NCBI GenBank assembly: GCA_027924585.1
Contig: BSBM01000299.1
Span: forward strand, 33,146,001-33,210,000
Origin: Larix kaempferi
Lineage: Eukaryota; Streptophyta; Pinopsida; Pinales; Pinaceae
Direction of reading: 5' to 3'
Length of the DNA stretch: 64,000 nucleotides
Below the pieces are notes generated by a model, which had not been told where the DNA came from, ran no database searches, and saw only the letters and a list, made by a program, of their open reading frames with translations. The position numbers and the translations under genes are program-made. This document shows, piece after piece, positions 58,259 to 64,000 of the stretch (position 1 is the stretch's first letter; each line of letters begins with the position of its first letter).

Positions 58259-59476
58259 TGTAGAAATTCTGCCTTTCAAACTGCCTGCTGGTTTATGTCA
58301 GTTTTAGGTGGGTTTCACCTACAGCCTGTTTTGCATTGGCTGTAGGTTACTTATTGCAAAAGATGCTTGAACAATAAACACACAGATGAAAGTATTTAAC
58401 AGGCTGCAAATTGATTCAACAACATTCACACATAATTTGACTCAGTGATTTTTTGGCCAAATTGAGCCCTGGAAAAACCCCCACGGGGAAAACCAGTTGA
58501 GAGAGAGAGATATTTATTATTCCTTCAGCAAGATAATGTAACAGCAAACACAAAAGCAAATACAACTTATCTCCACATTAAATGCACCCTGACTGCCTCG
58601 ATTTCTATGCACAACAGCTGCCTAGAAATGAGTGCAGAATCTCCTTGGTTTCTGTGCAGATAATGGACTGATATTACTGCTGTATCCTCCTCAATTTCTG
58701 TGCTGTTATCTCTTTAGAAAACTTGTGCAGAAGGTCTAGAAAACCGTGCCCTGAACTTTCCCAACAGATTGAGCAGAAACTGCCTCGGGTATAGTGCCCA
58801 GATCCTCCTCGAACTGTGTGCAGGAAAAGGTAGACTACTGTACGGTGTTTCTCCTTGGAATTTGAACTCGGTTATTGTCACGATATGAGTGCCTCGAGTT
58901 TCAGTGAAGCTGCCTCAAATCTGAACCCTTATCTTCCTCTAACTGCGCCCTGAGATAATGACTGCTGCCAACAGCATCACCTCGATTTCTTAGCTGATGA
59001 TAACTTGTGGTGTGTAGTAATCTCTGCTGATAATAAATGCCTGGAAGCTAACCTCGATATCTGAGCCAAAACTGGAGACCATGTCTGGAAACTCGTACCT
59101 GGAGATTTGCAGTCACGCTGGTGTCCTTCAGCTCTGTCTCGACCTCCTCCTTCTCGTGCTCTCTCATTCTCAAACTTAACAATGAATTAGGTTTGTGGAG
59201 CCTCCCTCCTTTTTGTCCAATCCCTAAAAGGGAATCTTAATCCAATGGTTGAGATGAAATCAAATCAATGGCTAAGATTTGATGTGAGTAAAAGCCCCAT
59301 TAATTAAATCACTTAATTAATTATTACTCACCCACTTTATAACTTTAGACAAAAAGTGACTTTACAAACATAAAGTCTCATTAATGTTTAATTAATGTGA
59401 GGGTCCCATCACCCCCTTCTTAGTGACTTACGCTAAAATCACTAGGGGGAACACATCCAAGGTACAAAAACTAACA
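58259..59476 (-). mobile_element. Solo LTR, copia family A, in the next THO2 intron
   Basis: It starts TGTAGAAATTCTGCC and ends AAAACTAACA. It matches the reverse complement of the family A LTR and has an exact TGAAC duplication (58254-58258 and 59477-59481). It lies only about 100 bp downstream of exon i and is reversed relative to THO2. Confidence 0.92.
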
Positions 59477-59481
59477 TGAAC

Positions 59482-62295
59482 ATCACTGAATTTATTCCAT
59501 ATAACCAGGCAATCTGTTTTTGTATAACTGGTGCTACATAGCTGTTGTTTTTAACAGGGGACATCCAAATATCCTCAAAACCACCAAGGGATGCCTCCAA
59601 GACTTTCCCGTTGTTAGGGGAAAAGTTGAGGGATCCTCTGACTTCCATACACTTGATAAGGTATTAGGAGGGCCTAATTTATTGATGAATACAAAAGTCG
59701 TAATGTAATGCTGAGGAATACAGCTCATGTATGTTAAATTATCAATTATATGTTAATGCCAAGTTGCATGAAACTTCCAAACAGGGATGACATGGAAACA
59801 CATTCTCCCAAATTTGTCAAACTCATCATCATCTACGTGAAGAAAAGTCAAACAAGACCCATGTTTATGGGTAGATGGTGGAATGGAAGAGGCGTTTTCA
59901 ATAATATTTAGAGTATAAAAAGAGAGGTCAAATTTTGGTGTATTAGGATCATCATCCTAGTCTTTATCAGACCAACTTGTATATTGATGGGTTTTGGAAG
60001 ACACAAGGTGAAAGTTTAATTGCACACATACAAGATTTTCCCCACTCTGCAATTGCAACATGTTGCGCTTCACAGAGTGAATAAGATCACAGGTGCTCCA
60101 GATCTTCTCTGCTGATGAAGATCTTGCCACTTGTGAAAGAAGACAAAGTGGGGCTATAATTTCCCTTTCCTACAGTTAATTTAAATTCAAAATTTCACCT
60201 CAACCTTGAGGTTTCCCTGATCTATTTCCTGTGAACTTTCAGCCTTAGTGCTGAATCTGAAATATGAATTTACAGCGACAGTATTTCACTTCTTTTCAAC
60301 CCAATTTCACAGGGCAGCCCAAGTTAATAATATCATTCATTCAAGTGTACTTCAATACCATAAAGCTACAGCCCTTAGGGCACACTTTTCCTAGCATAAA
60401 AGAGATCTGAAATGTTTTATTACAGCAGATACTTACATCATCACAGACGTTAAACTCCCTACAGGATGCACAGGTCCTGGTTTATTCAAAGAACGAGCGG
60501 GCAGGCAGGCCCTTTTTATTAACCCTGACAAAACTTAATCAAAAGACCGATTCTTAGTCTTCGACCCTTAGACTAGTAATGACTCAAATGCTTCCAAATT
60601 GCTTCGAATGCTTCCAAATTGGGTCTGAATGTGTTTGATAGGTATTAAGACATAAAAATGAGTCTGATGGATGCTTGGACACTCACAAAAGACTTCTGCA
60701 ACACTGATTTACAATCATGAGAAAATAGAGAAACTTACTAGCAAATTCGAGGTTCAATCCCCCAAGGGTAGGGGACAAAGATGGCTTCCCAAATGCAGTA
60801 TGACCATCCCAACTTTCATAACAAAGACATGGATTAGTTAAAGGACTTCAATGGGCACCCAGATGCATCATTAATCAGTTCCTAAAGGCTGTTGCACCTC
60901 CCATAAATCAGAAGTTTTTGGACATGTCTTCACATAGGGGGAAATGATAGGAAACTTCAATACTTGCTATGAAATTAGAGATTTATACTCCAAAGGATTG
61001 TGCAATGTAAATGAAACTTCTTCAGGACATTAATGACTCTCCATACATCATAAAAATCACAGAGATGAACTGATACAAGTTGAAATAAAGCAACTTCAAG
61101 CTTTCATAAGAAGATATGAGGAAATTGGCACCATTTGTACATTGTTTGGTATTTTGACATAGTTTCACTTGGTATTTCGACCTGAGCATCTTCTGAGCAT
61201 TAAATATAGAGTAAATACATCAGATTACAAATAAATGGGGCCGCAAGAGATTTTGCCCAAAGAGATCAACATCTCACCAAATGCGCCCTTCCTCCATGAG
61301 CCAAAATATGAAGAGAAATGTGAGAAAGGTGTGGAAACAAGTTGAAGAAGAGAATATCATGAACAACCCTGTAGCTTCAACCTGCAACAAATGACTCCAT
61401 TTTAGCTCCAAATGAAAAGTCTGAATGGCTCTCCAATTGCCAATTAGGATGGGAATCTTTCACCCTCGAAATTGGTACTAAGGCAAGTAGAGTAAACAAT
61501 CCACAAGCATGGACAAGCTATGCTCTCCAATATGTAAAATGAGAAATGATCAAAAGCCACTCTCCTTCGTTGTTCTTGACTTTTATAAACTTCCAAAGAC
61601 CCGCTTAGCTCGAATTCCATCCATGAGCTTCATGCCAACTCGAATTGGGATGAGATTCCAATGTGTGCCACTTGTCCCTCCATTCCTAACCTCCTCCTTC
61701 ACTCAATTCGAATGGGTGACTCTTTGGCTGCCCTAACTCCCTTGTGCGCCTTCTTGGAGGCTATTTTTAGCCCTGACATGTCATATATGTCAGATGTCAG
61801 CAATCAGGTCTGAGTTGTGTCATAGGTGTCATAGCATCTCTATCATTGTTGTCATAGAAGCTAGCGACTCTAGCCCAAGTGTCTCAATATATCTCAAATG
61901 CCTCTTCCTCTTCCATTGGAGTTACTCTTCCACTCCAATTCAACCTTCATTGAGTCATTCCAAGTATATTGACCTTCCAACTCCCCAAGATCATTAGAAT
62001 CCACCTTGGATTCGAATGGGTGAGAATAGAATGCCATGAGGCATGCGGAATCTAGCTTTGTGTGGGTCCCACACCACCAATGTGTCTCCATGATCAAGTG
62101 CCACTTTATTTTCCTATCATAAATATTTATTTAACCCTTTTTAATAAATTTATGTCAAGCTAAGGTCCATTTGGGGTTTTATAGTCTCCTTATTCCAAAT
62201 CTATTGTTTCAACCCCAACCTAGGAAACTAGTAGATTGGTGGAATTTTCTCTTTTGAGATTTATTTGAATGGGGACATTACACCTTTCTTTGTTC
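59482..62295. other. Anonymous intron or intergenic DNA
   Basis: The open frames 61509-61736 and 61794-61997 (plus) and 61894-62097 (minus) are unrecognised. A GGCCCTTTTTATTAACC tract near 60510 looks like the transcript-end region of an LTR, but no ends or target duplication could be found. Confidence 0.4.
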
Positions 62296-62545
62296 TAAGG
62301 TCAACACCAGGGGGGAACCTTCTATTCTATCATTAATTAAAACAAGGGAGGAGGAGGCCAACAAGCTTGTGGCCAAATGTTTTCTATGGGGTAATGTACC
62401 TCTTAACATTTCCAAAAACCAATGTTACAAAACCCGAACCGGTGGTCGAACCGGTCGACCCTGTGAACTGGAACCGGACTGGAACTGGACCAAAACCGGG
62501 AAAAAAACCGGATCACCAGAAATACATAAAATACTCAAATTTTGA

Positions 62546-62547
<2 letters not shown>

Positions 62548-62576
<29 letters not shown>
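62548..62576. repeat. (TA)n microsatellite
   Basis: A pure AT/TA run of nearly 30 bases inside the AACCGG-rich insertion, a few bases before the fold-back repeat at 62594. Confidence 0.9.
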
Positions 62577-62577
<1 letters not shown>

Positions 62578-62593
62578 TCATGTGCATCCATGT

Positions 62594-62656
62594 GCATTAG
62601 CGATACGTCCAGATCATAGCATTAGTAATGCTATGATCTGGACGTATTGCTAATGC
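62594..62656. repeat. 31-bp inverted repeat with 1-base spacer
   Basis: The arms 62594-62624 (GCATTAGCGATACGTCCAG...) and 62626-62656 are reverse complements with one mismatch and a single G between them. Confidence 0.93.
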
Positions 62657-64000
62657 TATGGTGTACTCTTGGATCAACAATAGTTCTATCCCGGGATGAC
62701 TTGCAAGTAAGCTATTTACTGTGTAAGGTAAGTCTGTTTGGTTTATGGTTGGACAGTTGGTGTATTTCCAGCTCTTGATTGTATGCCCTAGGATTCCATG
62801 CTTGATGGATATTATGCCCAAGGTAGTTTAAAGATACCACTTAAGTTATTCCCTTGTAGGTTCTAGGATAGATCTAGCCTTTCATGGATTCGATAGGGAT
62901 TGGCATTCAAACACTAGCTATCCTTGAATGCTAGTAAGCTCTTCTTCACTAGCCTTGATTGACCCCATATGCCCAACTTCTACCCTAGGAACTAGTCCTA
63001 TGCTTCTAGCCATGTAAAATTAAAATTTAACCTCTTTTCGTTTTGTTTTGCAATCTGAAATTTAATTCTCTTAGGCATTTAAAGATTCTGTAAAACTAAA
63101 AAAATTGCATCTTTAGAAACCCCCTTTAGGGCTGCATTTAATTTCTATTTAGATCGTACTCTTAGCGCTGTAGCATGCATTTTTAAATCTTATTTTTTTA
63201 CAGCAGTCTATGTCTGTTTTGCTAATTGATTTTACACAGAGATTGAGGGTGAATTTAATTCTAGGTCTGGATTGAATTTTAGATTTAACGTTGTTTGTGC
63301 TCTCTTATCTTTCATTTGCTGGGTTAGATTTCTGGGCTGTTTAATGAGTGTTTTGTTGGGCTAAAATACATCATAAAATCACTTTATTAACAGTCTCTAA
63401 AGTAGGTTCAGATCTTGTACAATTTTTTGGGTTGAATGCATGATATTTAAACTGTTTAAAATCTCATTTTCTCTTGCATCATTGGTTATCAACCAATTTA
63501 GTATCATAAAATATACAATGTTGATGGTAAAAACAACTAATTGATTGCTCACTTTAACATTTGGTCGCTTGTCCTTCCTAACCTTACAACCATAAAGCTA
63601 AGAGAAATTCCACACATGAGAAACAAGGGAACACTTCAAAACCAGTTTTTCTCTGCAAAACCGGTTTTGTCCTAAACCGGCCGGTTTTGACTGGTTCGGT
63701 CACTGAACCGGCTGGTTCAGGACAAAACCGGCCAAAAACGGTTTGAAGGGCCGGTCCAGACCGGAAAGGTGCCGGAACCGGTCTAACCGGTCGGTTTTGC
63801 CTAAACCGGTCCGGTTTTGTAAACACCTTCTACTATTCCATGTTTGAAGATGCTGCTATTCTTGGCCCGGGTTATAGGGGCCCTGGCTATAATGATTTGA
63901 GAGGGAAACTCTTTCAAGGGGAGAAGGTCGATTGTACCCAAAGATTAGATGAGCTTAGAGAATCATGGGAGATCACCGGATGCAATGTTATGTCAAATGG

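Larger units (their letters stand above)
62421..63825. mobile_element. AACCGG-rich insertion with inverted ends in the hAT pseudogene
   Basis: The insertion starts AATGTTACAAAACCCGAACCGG, and its end is the reverse complement of TGTTTACAAAACCGGACCGG. This gives terminal inverted repeats of about 20 bp with gaps. The last 200 bp contain more than a dozen AACCGG or CCGGTT words, and the first 100 contain six. No coding sequence is seen. An obvious target duplication is lacking, so the family (probably a hAT-type nonautonomous element) is an inference. Confidence 0.6.
62300..64000 (+). pseudogene. hAT transposase (DUF659-type) fragment, split by an insertion
   Basis: The + strand at 62320-62420 reads KTREEEANKLVAKCFLWG and VPLNISKN. 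From 63828 to the window end it reads FYYSMFEDAAILGPGYRGPG, YNDLRGKLF and WEITGCNVMSNG. Together these are the start of the DUF659 region of plant hAT transposase-like proteins (pattern VA..F...GIPFN ... GPGY.PPSY..LR..LL ... W...GCT.M.DGW). The two parts join in frame if about 1405 bases between 62421 and 63825 are removed. No start codon or DNA-binding finger is visible upstream. The coding continues past the window. It may be a fragment of a larger element. Confidence 0.8.

Noticed and set aside
60740-60765. GGTTCAATCCC as a B box of a tRNA or SINE
   Set aside because: No A box at a suitable distance and no tRNA-like fold.
62597-62821. Open frame on the minus strand with HSITNAMIW text
   Set aside because: It overlaps the fold-back repeat inside a DNA element and matches no domain.

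Overview
This is nuclear DNA of a land plant with a large, repeat-filled genome. A gymnosperm is most likely, though I cannot name the species. The reasons are a plant-type host gene with one intron of about 20.6 kb, several nested LTR retrotransposons (Ty1/copia and Ty3/gypsy), hAT DNA transposon remnants, a tRNA-type SINE and a LINE fragment. The longest open frames are retrotransposon pieces. Most other open frames are short and match nothing I know.

The only host gene I recognise is THO2, encoding THO complex subunit 2 (the scaffold of the THO/TREX mRNA-export complex). It lies on the + strand as nine consecutive exons from 32306 to 58154, all with GT-AG borders and continuous phase. Exons before 32306 and after 58154 were not found, so the window holds only an N-terminal part of the gene.

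Layout. 1-3724: internally deleted Ty3/gypsy element on the minus strand, cut by the window edge. 3725-6909: anonymous DNA with a probable hAT remnant. 6915-8138: solo copia LTR (family A). 8297-19444: copia element with a SIRE-like organisation, minus strand, with TSD CAGAA. Its reverse transcriptase is split by a 3.35-kb LTR-like element (10716-14064, TSD CTCTC). 19450-26152: anonymous DNA, two probable hAT remnants, a LINE remnant and small tandem duplications. 26153-30791: second, 4.6-kb member of the giant LTR-like family (TSD GGTCC). 30839-31728: hAT-type nonautonomous element with a perfect 8-bp TSD. 32306-58154: THO2 exons. The large intron 36927-57578 carries a solo LTR of family A, a 35-bp minisatellite, a complete family A copia element (41936-48607, TSD CAAAC), a possible further LTR, several short-period repeats and a run of short hairpins at 55708-56206. 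The next intron holds another solo LTR (58259-59476) and a hAT transposase pseudogene (62300-64000) split by an AACCGG-rich insertion.

The parts of the window do not form a pathway: one conserved gene has its introns expanded by transposons, all of which look inactive. The most unusual observations are the hairpin array at 55.7-56.2 kb, two palindromic fold-back duplications (37-bp and 31-bp arms), the TAG-biased stop codons of the family A copia element, and the two giant LTR-like elements with exact target duplications but no coding capacity.
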